The notes under the pieces were generated by a model. The model was not told where the DNA came from, ran no database searches, and saw nothing but the letters and a program-made list of their open reading frames with translations. From assembly GCA_009778785.1 (NCBI GenBank), contig WRFN01000002.1, positions 124,001-188,000 on the forward strand: a stretch of 64,000 nucleotides of DNA, in the 5' to 3' direction. This stretch comes from Betaproteobacteria bacterium (lineage in GTDB: Bacteria; Pseudomonadota; Gammaproteobacteria; Burkholderiales; Casimicrobiaceae). Of this stretch, positions 26,125-34,720 are shown in pieces. Both the position numbers and the translations under genes were made by a program. Position 1 is the stretch's first letter; each line of letters opens with the position of its first letter.

Positions 26125-26880
26125 TCAGGCTCTGCGAGCATAATCAACCAAATCCGCCGGATAGTAGGGATTGCTGCGCAGGCCATGATCGTCGATGTTG
26201 AGGACGATGGCTGCCAAGGCGATGTCAAAGCACCAATAGCCGAAGTACGCTCCTTCGGCGCCCTTCAGGCTGTTCGACCAGTAGATGGGTCTGATCTTGC
26301 GTTTCCATTGATTCCCAAAAGCCTGCAATTTCTCCGCCCGCTGTTCGGCAGGAGAACGCCAGACCTCCAGTAGAGGGGTGTAAACCTTGGGAAATTTGCA
26401 TGTCTGCGCCACGGGCCACTTGGAATCACCCAAGGCGCGAGCAGCTTCGTCGATCAAGGCGTCTTCACCGGGGTGGCGAATGGCGTTGATGACGCGCATC
26501 ATTTCGGTTGCGTCCAACCGCAGCGCTGCCGCGAAAGCGAAAATGGTCAGGGCGTTGTACACGGTAGTCAACACAACCTTCTCGTACATGTCGCGAACGT
26601 TTTTCTTGTCGGTGGGCAAACCGTAATTGATCTGCGCCTGAAGTTCCATGGCTTCGACCCAGCGCCACAGGTCAGAGCGAAGGGATTCTATAGCATCACC
26701 TTGACCATATTTCAATATTATTAACTCAATAATATCTTTTTGAAAGCTATAAGCAGCGCCTGCGCGACCTTCGTCACGGGATAGTGATTTTATGTAATCA
26801 CTTCCCATTTCTGAAGCGTATCTTTCTCTAACTTCGATGTGTTTAGAAAAATAAGACTCATCTTTGTTTGTATCGCGCAT
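26125..26880 (-). CDS. PoNi-type immunity protein (DUF1910/DUF1911), copy 2
   Basis: A 251-residue paralogue of copies 1 and 3, starting MRDTNKDESYFSKHIEVRER. It retains WRWVEAMELQAQINYGLP, the DUF1911 core YFGYWCFDIALAAIVLNID and SNPYYPADLVDYARRA at the C-terminus. It differs most in the N-terminal third and around residues 95-115, where the other copies read differently. Such patchy change fits diversification against different toxins. The start is set by GGAG six bases upstream. It is followed by the TPR pair on the same strand. Confidence 0.8.
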   Translation of the reverse strand: MRDTNKDESYFSKHIEVRERYASEMGSDYIKSLSRDEGRAGAAYSFQKDIIELIILKYGQGDAIESLRSDLWRWVEAMELQAQINYGLPTDKKNVRDMYEKVVLTTVYNALTIFAFAAALRLDATEMMRVINAIRHPGEDALIDEAARALGDSKWPVAQTCKFPKVYTPLLEVWRSPAEQRAEKLQAFGNQWKRKIRPIYWSNSLKGAEGAYFGYWCFDIALAAIVLNIDDHGLRSNPYYPADLVDYARRA

Positions 26881-26940
26881 TGTTATCTCCATATTGTTGC
26901 TGTGTTGCGCATTGAGTTTTGACCAAGAGACTTAAGACCA

Positions 26941-27000
26941 TAGGCTGGGGTGAAGCGTAGCGTAATCTCGGCATCTCCCGGCAATTCCGCACGACCCTCA
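26941..27000. repeat. R1 repeat plus cassette-flank motif between immunity genes
   Basis: TAGGCTGGGGTGAAGCGTAG is an R1 variant, followed by GGCATCTCCCGGCAATTCCG, the motif also found after PoNi copies 2 and 3. It lies upstream of copy 2. An R1 copy in the opposite orientation is at 27071-27098. Confidence 0.55.
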
Positions 27001-27070
27001 CAATTGGCAAGAATGGCTAAAATTTTTTGCGGTGGTTGAGGATTAATGATATTTGATATTTGAAGCTGGG

Positions 27071-27098
27071 ATTGCGCTATGCTTCATCCCATCCTACC
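27071..27098. repeat. R1 repeat, inverted copy
   Basis: ATTGCGCTATGCTTCATCCC and ATCCTACC, read on the minus strand, match the R1 variant at 26941 and 27634. It lies three bases past the stop of the unknown immunity-island gene. Confidence 0.5.
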
Positions 27099-27101
27099 GT
27101 G

Positions 27102-27620
27102 CTATCTTTGTGGGTAATTGGTTTCCCAATCTTTTTTGAAATCTTCCGGCCTAATTTGATGGACTTTCAAACAAAAATCCATCAACTCGCAATAATCATC
27201 GAAAACCTGTTGACTATAATTTTCAGCATGTTCAACAAACATCTCTTGATCTTCGTGATAAATTCGAGCAACAGTAAAACTTTCGAGCTTATAAAACCAT
27301 AGACAATCTTCTCTTGGCATTCGACCAAGGTCATAAATCTCTGGATATAGTTTATCTATGGTAAACGTTCCATCCTGAAGCCATCTGCGATGTCTTTCAT
27401 CTGTGTTATATTTTTTTGCCCTCACAATTACATATTTAGACCCGCCATCTGACAAAATTTCTTCAAAAAATGCACCTCTGACAGGATCCGCACGAACATT
27501 CGATGGGAATGGGCTATAGATTGATGGTAATTGCAACTTTTCCATAATCACATCAATAAAAAATTCTTGTAACTTCCCCATCAAAATCATGTATCTGAAG
27601 ATGATTGCCTTGTACGGCAT
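27102..27620 (-). CDS. Unknown protein in the immunity island
   Basis: I do not recognise this 172-residue protein. It has no signal peptide or membrane helix and is rich in aromatic and acidic residues (REDCLWFYKLESFTVARIYH, FDDYCELMDFCLKVHQIRPE). I start it at the ATG of MPYKAIIFRYM, which has GGAG just upstream; downstream ATGs (MGKLQEFF, MEKLQLPS) are possible, and a longer frame to 27710 runs through repeat DNA. It lies between PoNi copies 3 and 2 on the same strand and has the AT-rich look of the island. An immunity function is a guess from location only. Confidence 0.6.
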   Translation of the reverse strand: MPYKAIIFRYMILMGKLQEFFIDVIMEKLQLPSIYSPFPSNVRADPVRGAFFEEILSDGGSKYVIVRAKKYNTDERHRRWLQDGTFTIDKLYPEIYDLGRMPREDCLWFYKLESFTVARIYHEDQEMFVEHAENYSQQVFDDYCELMDFCLKVHQIRPEDFKKDWETNYPQR

Positions 27621-27633
27621 GATCTCCAGCACC

Positions 27634-27713
27634 GTAGGCTGGGATGAAGCATAGCATAATCCCGGCATCTCCCTGCAATTCCGCACGATCTTCACGATTT
27701 CACCCCGCATTCA
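27634..27713. repeat. R1 repeat plus duplicated 3' flank of PoNi copy 3
   Basis: An R1 variant (GTAGGCTGGGATGAAGCATA) runs into the flank motif starting GGCATCTCCCTGCAATTCCG and then TTCACGATTTCACCCCGCAT, which leads straight to the PoNi copy 3 stop. The second half matches the flank after copy 2 almost base for base. Confidence 0.65.
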
Positions 27714-28469
27714 TCAGGCTCTGCGAGCATAATCAACCAAATCTGCGGGATAGTAGGGGTTGCTGCGCAGGCCATGATCGTCGATGTTGAGGACGATGGC
27801 TGCCAAGGCGATGTCAAAGCACCAATAACCGAAATATGCCCCTTCGGCTCCTTCCAGGCTGTTCGACCAGTAAATTGGGCTAATCTTTCGCTTCCACTGC
27901 TGTCCAAAAGTCTGCAATTTTTCTGCCCGCTGCTCGGCAGGAGAACGCCAGACCTCCAGCAAGAGAGCGTAAACCTTGGGAAATTTACAAGCGCCAGCAA
28001 TGGGGCGGTTCACGTCGCCCAAGGCGCGGGCAGCTTCGTCGATTAAGGCATCTTCTCCGGGGTGACGAATGGCGTTGATGACGCGCATCATTTCGGTTGC
28101 GTTCAACCGCAGCGCCGCTGCAAAGGCAAAAATGGTCAAGGCGTCGTATAAGACGTGCAGTGTAATCCGCTCATACATGTCGCGGATGTCTTTCTTGTCG
28201 GCTGGCAAGGCATTGTTCACCTGCGCCTGAAATTCCTTGGCCTCTACCCAGCGCCACAAGTCGGGGCAAATAGAGTCGATAGAGTCGCCTCGACCGTATT
28301 TTAACACCATTAATTTAATGATACTGTTTGGAAGATCGCTAGCGGCAAGTGCCTTTCCTTCGTCGCGAGATAAAGATTTTATATTATCAAGACCATTTCT
28401 TATAATATATCCTTTTCTAAACTCTATCAATTTAGAAAAATAAGACTCATCTTTGTTAGCGTCACGCAT
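27714..28469 (-). CDS. PoNi-type immunity protein (DUF1910/DUF1911), copy 3
   Basis: A 251-residue PoNi paralogue starting MRDANKDESYFSKLIEFRKG. Its middle and end are closest to copy 1 (PADKKDIRDMYERITL, ACKFPKVYALLLEVWRSPAE), while its extreme C-terminus matches copy 2 (YYPADLVDYARRA). It is the first gene of the minus-strand island. Its leader differs from that of copies 1 and 2 beyond the GGAG site. No toxin, VgrG, Rhs or CdiA gene is found in the 64 kb. Confidence 0.8.
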   Translation of the reverse strand: MRDANKDESYFSKLIEFRKGYIIRNGLDNIKSLSRDEGKALAASDLPNSIIKLMVLKYGRGDSIDSICPDLWRWVEAKEFQAQVNNALPADKKDIRDMYERITLHVLYDALTIFAFAAALRLNATEMMRVINAIRHPGEDALIDEAARALGDVNRPIAGACKFPKVYALLLEVWRSPAEQRAEKLQTFGQQWKRKISPIYWSNSLEGAEGAYFGYWCFDIALAAIVLNIDDHGLRSNPYYPADLVDYARRA

Positions 28470-28500
28470 AATAATCTCCATTAGATCAAAATCCAGCCCA

Positions 28501-28531
28501 CATAGGTTGGGGCGAGCCTACGAATCCCAAC
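28501..28531. repeat. R1 repeat at the edge of the immunity island
   Basis: CATAGGTTGGGGCGAGCCTA followed by CGAATCCCAAC has the R1 layout with an inverted end. It is in the 320-base gap between PoNi copy 3 and the outer-membrane factor gene; no gene is seen in that gap. Confidence 0.5.
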
Positions 28532-28623
28532 ATTATCGACGCATTCTCGTTCCTTCCTTACTATTGGGTCACCGTCGATTATGAGTACGGCTATCCGAAT
28601 CAAAAAAAGCATCAACGGAAGAA

Positions 28624-28669
28624 GTAATGAGAGTGAGTGGACTGGATTCCCGCCTTCGCGGGAATGACG
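28624..28669. repeat. dRS3-like palindromic repeat with extended homology
   Basis: The core ATTCCCGCCTTCGCGGGAAT is a near-perfect palindrome like the Neisseria dRS3 unit. The flank TAATGAGAGTG also occurs beside the copy at 62516 in opposite orientation, so the repeat unit is longer than its palindrome. Confidence 0.6.
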
Positions 28670-28790
28670 GCAAAGAAAGCATTGAGGACAGCCCCACATA
28701 GCTTAGGCTAGCGAAGCGTCACCACGAACAAAATAAATCATAGGGAGTCGTGGGTTTCGCTAACGCTCTACCCCGCTACACCCTGCCACG

Positions 28791-30278
28791 CTACTCACTG
28801 ATCCCTGACAACCCCATTGCTTGGAACAAGGCCACGCTGTCGGCGTAACGGTCTGCCGTTGACTGCGCTTGCGCCAGCAACGCTTCGAGATAACGCTGCT
28901 CGGCATCGAGCACCGTCCATTGATCGACGCCGCCCAACCGATAGCGCGCTTCCAGCAAGCGATACGTCGCCAGAGCTTCATCCGCTGCCGCGCTACGCGC
29001 TTTCAACGCCAACGCATCGGTTTCCAGCGCTCGCAACGCATCGGCGACATTTTGAAAGCCTTGCAACACCGCCTGCCGATAACCGGCGGCGGCGGCATCG
29101 AACGCCGCTTCGGCAGCGTGCTTGTACGCCAGCAATTCGCCGCCGCGAAACAGCGGTTGCGCGATGCCCGCGCCCAAATTCCAAAGGTTGAATCCGCTAT
29201 CAAACAATTGAGCGCCGCTCAAAGAGGCAGAGCCGAAATTACCGCTCAAGGTCAGGCGTGGATAGAGGTTGGCAGTCGCCACGCCGATGTTGGCGCTCGC
29301 TTGATGCAGCATCGCTTCGGCGGCGCGAATGTCGGGACGCTGACGCACCAGTTCGGAGGGAACGGTCAACGGCAGCGTTTCCGGCAGATGCAAATCGACG
29401 AAACGAAACTGCGGCAACGTCGCTTCGCCCGGCGTCGTTCCCAAGTACAACGCCAGTTGGTGGCGGGTGCCATACAGTTGCCGATAAAACGGCGGCAAAC
29501 GCGCTTGATGATCGGCCAACGTACTTTTCAGTTGTTGCACGTCGGCATCGGAGACGCCGCCCAGAGCGCGACGCGCTTCCAAAATCGTCAACTGTTTTTT
29601 CAGCGCTTCAATCATTGTGTTCAACACGTCGATCTGTTCGCGTAACGACGCTTCGCGCACCACGGTGGTGGCGATGTTGGCCGCCAGCGCCAGCCGCGCC
29701 GCGTCGCGTTGATATGATTGAATTTCCGTTGCCGCCTGCAATCCCTCCAGCGCCCGCGCGTTGGCGCCGAACCAGTCGAAAGTGTAAGAAACGCCGACCG
29801 AAACGTTGTAAAGCGCAAACGGCGGCGGGCTGGGGATGGCTGTGATGCCCATGGTTTCAATATCGACTTGTTGCCGCACCGCCGAAGCATTGAGATCCAC
29901 CGACGGATAACGCGCCGTTCCGGCACGCGCCAGATATTCTTGCTGTGCCTGCCGCAAACGCGCTTCGGCTTCCGCCAGCGTCGGATTGTTCGTCAGCGCT
30001 TGTTCGATCAGTTGATTCAACGCCGCGTTTTGAAAAAGTGTCCACCAGGGATCGCCGTGCAACACGTCCGCCGCTTCGCCGCCGACCCATTTTTGCGCCG
30101 CACCGCCGACAGCAAGCGCCGGAACACTCTCGGTTTGTTCCGGCATCGGCGTTTCCGTATAGCGCGCGACTGTCGGCGCTTCCGGTGTTTTGAAGTCGGG
30201 GCCGACCGCGCAACCGCCAAGCGCCATCGCCGCGCTTATCAGAAGTCCTGGCCATCCCCATCGGGTTTTTCGTGACAT
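28791..30278 (-). CDS. Outer-membrane efflux lipoprotein (NodT/OprM family)
   Basis: Outer-membrane channel of a tripartite exporter. The 495-residue precursor has a lipoprotein signal with lipobox LGGC (AAMALGGCAVGPDFKTPE), and the mature start CAVGPDF is typical of NodT-type factors. Two TolC-like repeats are visible, for example LIEQALTNNPTLAEAEARLR and the segment RPDIRAAEAMLHQASANIGV with the usual ATANLYPRLTLSG. It is the last gene of the MFP-ATPase-permease-OMF operon, ten bases after the permease. Substrate unknown. Confidence 0.9.
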   Translation of the reverse strand: MSRKTRWGWPGLLISAAMALGGCAVGPDFKTPEAPTVARYTETPMPEQTESVPALAVGGAAQKWVGGEAADVLHGDPWWTLFQNAALNQLIEQALTNNPTLAEAEARLRQAQQEYLARAGTARYPSVDLNASAVRQQVDIETMGITAIPSPPPFALYNVSVGVSYTFDWFGANARALEGLQAATEIQSYQRDAARLALAANIATTVVREASLREQIDVLNTMIEALKKQLTILEARRALGGVSDADVQQLKSTLADHQARLPPFYRQLYGTRHQLALYLGTTPGEATLPQFRFVDLHLPETLPLTVPSELVRQRPDIRAAEAMLHQASANIGVATANLYPRLTLSGNFGSASLSGAQLFDSGFNLWNLGAGIAQPLFRGGELLAYKHAAEAAFDAAAAGYRQAVLQGFQNVADALRALETDALALKARSAAADEALATYRLLEARYRLGGVDQWTVLDAEQRYLEALLAQAQSTADRYADSVALFQAMGLSGISE

Positions 30279-30288
30279 GAGCGATTCC

Positions 30289-31440
30289 TCAATCCAGCGT
30301 GCGCCGATAAAACTTCAGCGCAATGCCCATCATGATGAGCGTGAACAACATCAGCGGCCACAAGTTCGGCCACAAATCCAGCCAGCCGTTGCCTTTCAAC
30401 ATGATGCCGCGCACCAGCCGATTAAAGTACGTCATCGGTAGCGCGTGCGCAATGACTTGCGCCCATTGCGGCATGCCGTAAAACGGAAACATGAATCCCG
30501 ACAACAGCACGTTGGGCAAAAAGAAAAAGAAAGTCAGTTGCACGCCTTGCAACTGATTGCTCGCCAGCGACGAAATGGCAATGCCGACCGTCAGTGTTGC
30601 CGCCACATAAATCAACAGAACACCGTAAAGCTCGACGATGCCGCCGACGAACGGCACATGGAAAAGCACAATCGCCGCCACCAGAATGATCGACGCCTGA
30701 ATGATTCCGATGAAAATGTACGGTACGATTTTTCCGGTCAACACTTCCAGCGGACGCACCGGCGTTGCCAGCAGATTTTCCATCGTGCCGCGTTCGCGCT
30801 CGCGGGTCATCGCCAGACCGGTCAACATCACCATCGTCATCGTCAAAATGATGCCCATCAACCCCGGCACAATGTTGTATTGCGTGATCCCTTCCGGGTT
30901 GTAGCGACGATGAACCTGCACATCAAACGGCGCCGTCGTTCCGTTCAACTTCGCCAACGGCCCGCTGACATCCTTCCACGCCACGCTGTCGGCCAAACGC
31001 ATCACCGCGCCGATGGCGTTGCTTGCTGCCGCCGGATCGGTCGCGTCGGCCACCACCAGCACGATCGGCCGCTCGCCGCGCGCCAACTGCCGGGAAAAAT
31101 CGCTCGGGATGTTGACGACAAACTGCACATCGCCGCGCGCCAGTGCTGCTTCGCCTTCCGCTTCGTTATCCAGTTCGCCGACAAAATCGAAGTAAGCCGA
31201 GTTGCGCATCGCCATAATGAAGCTGCGCGAAAATTCGCTGCGATCGGCGTCGATCATCGTGGTTTTCAAATGCTTCGGATCCATATTGATCGCGTAGCCA
31301 AACAAAATCAGCAGCATCACCGGAATACCGACCACCATCGCGAAAGTCACGCGGTCGCGTTTGAGTTGCAGAAACTCCTTGAGGACAACGCCCCAGCAGC
31401 GCGCCGTCGAAAAAGAAAACAGAAACGAGCGGCGGCTCAT
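30289..31440 (-). CDS. ABC-2 type transporter permease (YhhJ/YbhR-like)
   Basis: Inner-membrane permease of an exporter, 383 residues. It has one N-terminal helix (FAMVVGIPVMLLILFGYAI), a periplasmic domain of about 150 residues, then about five helices including GLMGIILTMTMVMLTGLAMT. The conserved block RERERGTMENLLATPVRPLE is diagnostic of ABC-2 permeases. The start overlaps the ATPase stop as ATGA. A single permease gene suggests a homodimer, whereas the YbhFSR system uses two. Confidence 0.9.
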   Translation of the reverse strand: MSRRSFLFSFSTARCWGVVLKEFLQLKRDRVTFAMVVGIPVMLLILFGYAINMDPKHLKTTMIDADRSEFSRSFIMAMRNSAYFDFVGELDNEAEGEAALARGDVQFVVNIPSDFSRQLARGERPIVLVVADATDPAAASNAIGAVMRLADSVAWKDVSGPLAKLNGTTAPFDVQVHRRYNPEGITQYNIVPGLMGIILTMTMVMLTGLAMTRERERGTMENLLATPVRPLEVLTGKIVPYIFIGIIQASIILVAAIVLFHVPFVGGIVELYGVLLIYVAATLTVGIAISSLASNQLQGVQLTFFFFLPNVLLSGFMFPFYGMPQWAQVIAHALPMTYFNRLVRGIMLKGNGWLDLWPNLWPLMLFTLIMMGIALKFYRRTLD

Positions 31441-32429
31441 CGCTTCGCCTCCTGCGCTTCTCTTTCGCTCTTTGAAATCCGCATCAAATGAATGAACACT
31501 TCTTCGAGGCCGGTTTCGGTTTGCGTCATTTCATACGGTTGCCCGACCAGCATTTCCCGCAAGGTTTTTTCAAGCAAAACCGGATCACGTCCCGTCACAT
31601 GCAACGCATTGCCGAACGCCGCCGTTTGCAAAACGCCCGGCTTGCCGTCGAGCGCGCTCGACAACTGCGTCAAGCCCTCGTCGCTTTCATGAACCGTCCT
31701 GCTCTTGATCGCCCACGTAAACAATTTCTGCGCCGCCACGATCTCCTGCGCCGTGCCTTGCGCCAACAAAACGCCGTGCGAAATGTACGCGAGTTTGTGG
31801 CAGCGTTCCGCTTCATCCATGTAATGCGTGCTGACCAGCACTGAGATGCCTTGCGCCGCCAGACGATGAAGCTCCTCCCAGAAATCGCGCCGCGCCGCCG
31901 GATCAACCCCCGCCGTCGGTTCGTCGAGCAACAACAACGCCGGTCGATGCAACATGCACGCCGCCAAAGCCAAACGCTGCTTCCAGCCGCCGGACAACGC
32001 GCCCGCCAACTGATTCGCCCGCTCCTTCAAACCGAGATGGATTAACGCATTTTCAACCGCCGTTTTGCGATCCGCCATTTGATAAACGCGCGCGACGAAA
32101 TCCAGATTTTCGCGGATCGACAAATCTTCCCAGAACGAAAACCGTTGAGTCATGTAGCCGACGTTGCGCTTGATCGCGTCGCTCTCTCTGATGATGTCGT
32201 AGCCGAGACAAGTGCCGCTGCCCGCGTCCGGCGTCAACAGGCCGCACATCAATCGGATCGAGGTCGTCTTGCCGCTGCCGTTTGGTCCCAGAAAACCGAA
32301 AATCTCGCCGGTGCGAACCTGCAACGACAAATCGTTGACCACGCGCCGACTACCGAAAACCTTGTTCAGCCCGCGCACATCGATGGCGAATTCAAGAGAA
32401 CGATGGCGGCTTTCCGGGAGGGCGCTCAT
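31437..32429 (-). CDS. ABC exporter ATP-binding protein
   Basis: ATPase of the same exporter, 330 residues. Walker A is GPNGSGKTTS, the signature reads LSGGWKQRLALAACMLHRP and Walker B is LLLLDEPTAGVDP; the switch histidine lies in VLVSTHYMDEAERC. About 90 residues follow the ATPase core, as in DrrA-type drug or lipid exporters. One ATPase domain only, so it must dimerise. Encoded between the fusion protein and the permease. Confidence 0.9.
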   Translation of the reverse strand: MSALPESRHRSLEFAIDVRGLNKVFGSRRVVNDLSLQVRTGEIFGFLGPNGSGKTTSIRLMCGLLTPDAGSGTCLGYDIIRESDAIKRNVGYMTQRFSFWEDLSIRENLDFVARVYQMADRKTAVENALIHLGLKERANQLAGALSGGWKQRLALAACMLHRPALLLLDEPTAGVDPAARRDFWEELHRLAAQGISVLVSTHYMDEAERCHKLAYISHGVLLAQGTAQEIVAAQKLFTWAIKSRTVHESDEGLTQLSSALDGKPGVLQTAAFGNALHVTGRDPVLLEKTLREMLVGQPYEMTQTETGLEEVFIHLMRISKSEREAQEAKR

Positions 32430-32468
32430 GGCTTTTCGTTCACGCTGTCGGCGTTATTCGCGTATTTT

Positions 32469-33431
32469 TTACAGCAGCCCCACCGAAACCGGCTGGCCGG
32501 GATGCAACAAGCGCGCGTCGTTCGGTTGCGGATACGCTTCGATCATGAACACCAGTTTGGCGCGGCTCTCATTACTGAAAATCACCGGCGGCGTGTATTC
32601 AACCTGATCGGCAATGTACGAAATCGTCGCGTTGATCGGCGCGGCGCAACCGTCGCAAGCGATCCGCACGGATTGCCCTTTTTTCAGCGCGCCGACTTTC
32701 GTTTCGGGAACAAAAAAACGTACCTTGATATTTTGCGGCGGCAACAATTTCACCACCGGCGCACCCGCTGCCACCCACTCGCCTTCACGGTAAAGCGTAT
32801 CCACCACCTCACCGCTTTTAGGCGCCGCCACGGCTTTTTGCCGCAACGCCCAATCCGCTTGTTCGAGCGCCGCTCGCATGGCCGCCACCTGCGCGCCCTG
32901 CGCCTTGATTTGCTGATCGCGATTGGGAAGACGCGCCACTTCAATCTGATGATTCAACTCTCGCACCCGCGCCGTTGCCGCTTCGGCGCGCGCGCGACTG
33001 TCGTCGCGCTGCGCTTCGGCGATGCCGCCGATTGCCAACTGCTTCTCGTCGCGTACTGCTTGTATCGCCGCCTGCTTTTCCTGCGCTTGCGCCTGCGCCA
33101 GTTGTGCTTCGATCACTTGCACCTCCGGCAAACGTCGGCCGGTTTTGATATCCGACAACTGCGCCTGCGCCGTAACGAGTTGCGCCTGCGCCTGTTGCCA
33201 TGCCGCAGTTTCCTTTTCCGATTCCAGCGCAAAGAGCGACGCGCCGCTCTCAACCGTCACCCCGCGCCGTACCGCCAGATGATCGAGCCGCCCGCCCAGA
33301 GGTGACGCGACATAGACATACTCGCCTTCCGCATACCCCTGATAAGTCTCCGCCGCTTTCTCGGTGCACGCACTCAACAACGTTCCGACGAAAACGACAA
33401 CGCCGATTTGCAACCAACGCAGACAAAACAT
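32469..33431 (-). CDS. HlyD-family membrane fusion lipoprotein
   Basis: Periplasmic adaptor linking the ABC exporter to the outer-membrane channel. The 320 residues start with a lipoprotein signal and lipobox LLSAC (GTLLSACTEKAAETYQG). A biotinyl-lipoyl half motif (GGRLDHLAVRRGVTVESGAS), a long alpha-hairpin rich in Gln and Ala (about residues 65-190), and the barrel part (AAPKSGEVVDTLYREGEWVA) follow in order. It resembles YbhG/YhiI. It is the first gene of the four-gene operon. Confidence 0.9.
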   Translation of the reverse strand: MFCLRWLQIGVVVFVGTLLSACTEKAAETYQGYAEGEYVYVASPLGGRLDHLAVRRGVTVESGASLFALESEKETAAWQQAQAQLVTAQAQLSDIKTGRRLPEVQVIEAQLAQAQAQEKQAAIQAVRDEKQLAIGGIAEAQRDDSRARAEAATARVRELNHQIEVARLPNRDQQIKAQGAQVAAMRAALEQADWALRQKAVAAPKSGEVVDTLYREGEWVAAGAPVVKLLPPQNIKVRFFVPETKVGALKKGQSVRIACDGCAAPINATISYIADQVEYTPPVIFSNESRAKLVFMIEAYPQPNDARLLHPGQPVSVGLL

Positions 33432-33470
33432 CTCTACTCCCTGACTTGGAAATCCTCTCGTATCAGTATT

Positions 33471-34553
33471 CTACCCGCGCCGCTTCTCAAAATCCCGCAT
33501 GAACGCGACCAGCGCATCAACGCCCGCCATCGGCATCGCGTTGTAGATGGACGCGCGGATGCCGCCGGCGGTTTTGTGTCCCCTGAGGTTGTGCAAGTCG
33601 TATTCTTTGGCTTCTGTCGCGAACAAATCATCCAGTTTTTCGGTAGGCAGATAAAACGTTACGTTCATCCGCGAGCGGTCGGCCACGCGAATCTTGTTTT
33701 TGTAAAAGCCGGTGCGATCCACTTCCGTGTACAGTTTCTGCGCTTTGGCGATGTTGCGCTTTTCGGCTTCGGCGATGCCGCCCAGCGCCAGCAAGCGTTC
33801 AAACACCAGCCCGGCAACGTAAATGGCAAACGTCGGCGGCGTGTTGTACATCCAACCGTTCTCCGCTTGTACCGTGTAGTCGAAGACCGTCGGACAATCA
33901 CGTCGCGCTTTTCCCAACAAGTCTTCACGCACGATGATCAACACCACGCCCGACGGGCCGATATTTTTCTGCGCGCCGGCATAGATCAAACCGTAGCGAG
34001 TGACATCGAAAGGCCGCGACAGAATGTTCGACGACATGTCAGCCACCAGCGGCACGTCCCCCGTGTCGGGAGTGAAGCCATATTCGACGCCGCTGATCGT
34101 TTCGTTGGCACAGATATGAACGTAAGCCGGGTCTTCGGAAAGCTGCCATTCGCTTTGCGCCGGCACATGCGTAAACCCCGAACTTTCGCCGGAAGCGGCG
34201 ACGTGCGCAATGCCGTATTTCCCGGCTTCTTTGATGGTTTTCGTTGACCAGTAGCCGGTGTTGATGTAATCGGCGGTGGTGCGATCGCCAAGCAGGTTGA
34301 GCGGCACGAAAGCGTTTTCACCCAGTCCGCCGCCCTGCAAAAAGAGAATTTTGTATTGTTCGGGAATGCCGATGAGCGAACGCAAATCTCGCTCGGCCCT
34401 GGTGGCGATGCCCAAAAATTCTTCACTGCGATGGCTCATTTCCATCACGGAAAGACCTTTGCCCTGCCAGTCCAGCAAATCGGCTTGCACTCGGCTCAAA
34501 ACTTTTTCCGGCAAAGTTGCCGGTCCCGGGCTGAAATTCCACACTCGCGCCAT
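33471..34553 (-). CDS. serC: Phosphoserine aminotransferase
   Basis: Pyridoxal-phosphate enzyme of serine and pyridoxine synthesis that converts 3-phosphohydroxypyruvate to phosphoserine. The 360-residue protein begins with the family hallmark WNFSPGPATLPEKVL. The cofactor lysine is in YAGAQKNIGPSGV, and GLGENAFVPLNL and RASIYNAMPMAGVDALVAFM are further SerC segments. Normal length. Commonly follows gyrA in betaproteobacteria; here a terminator separates them. Confidence 0.95.
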   Translation of the reverse strand: MARVWNFSPGPATLPEKVLSRVQADLLDWQGKGLSVMEMSHRSEEFLGIATRAERDLRSLIGIPEQYKILFLQGGGLGENAFVPLNLLGDRTTADYINTGYWSTKTIKEAGKYGIAHVAASGESSGFTHVPAQSEWQLSEDPAYVHICANETISGVEYGFTPDTGDVPLVADMSSNILSRPFDVTRYGLIYAGAQKNIGPSGVVLIIVREDLLGKARRDCPTVFDYTVQAENGWMYNTPPTFAIYVAGLVFERLLALGGIAEAEKRNIAKAQKLYTEVDRTGFYKNKIRVADRSRMNVTFYLPTEKLDDLFATEAKEYDLHNLRGHKTAGGIRASIYNAMPMAGVDALVAFMRDFEKRRG

Positions 34554-34632
34554 TATGATCTCACCATCAAGAAATTCATGGATTATGAATTCAAGTAATT
34601 TACCATAGTGTCACAGTTTTTCCACAGGCATG

Positions 34633-34666
34633 AAAAAAAAACGCTCCGCATTGTGACGAAGCGTTT
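34633..34666 (-). terminator. Rho-independent terminator after gyrA
   Basis: On the minus strand AAACGCTTCG, an eight-base loop and CGGAGCGTTTTTTTTT form a stem followed by a run of nine T residues. It lies between the gyrA stop and the serC start. Confidence 0.8.
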
Positions 34667-34720
34667 GATTTGATCGACATGTTCGCTGATATTTCGCTGA
34701 CGCCATGATCGGCGACAGAG

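Noticed and set aside
24003-28790. A toxin gene or secretion gene (PoNe, Rhs, VgrG, CdiA) in the immunity island
   Set aside because: Both strands were read; all long frames are the immunity genes or their antisense shadows.
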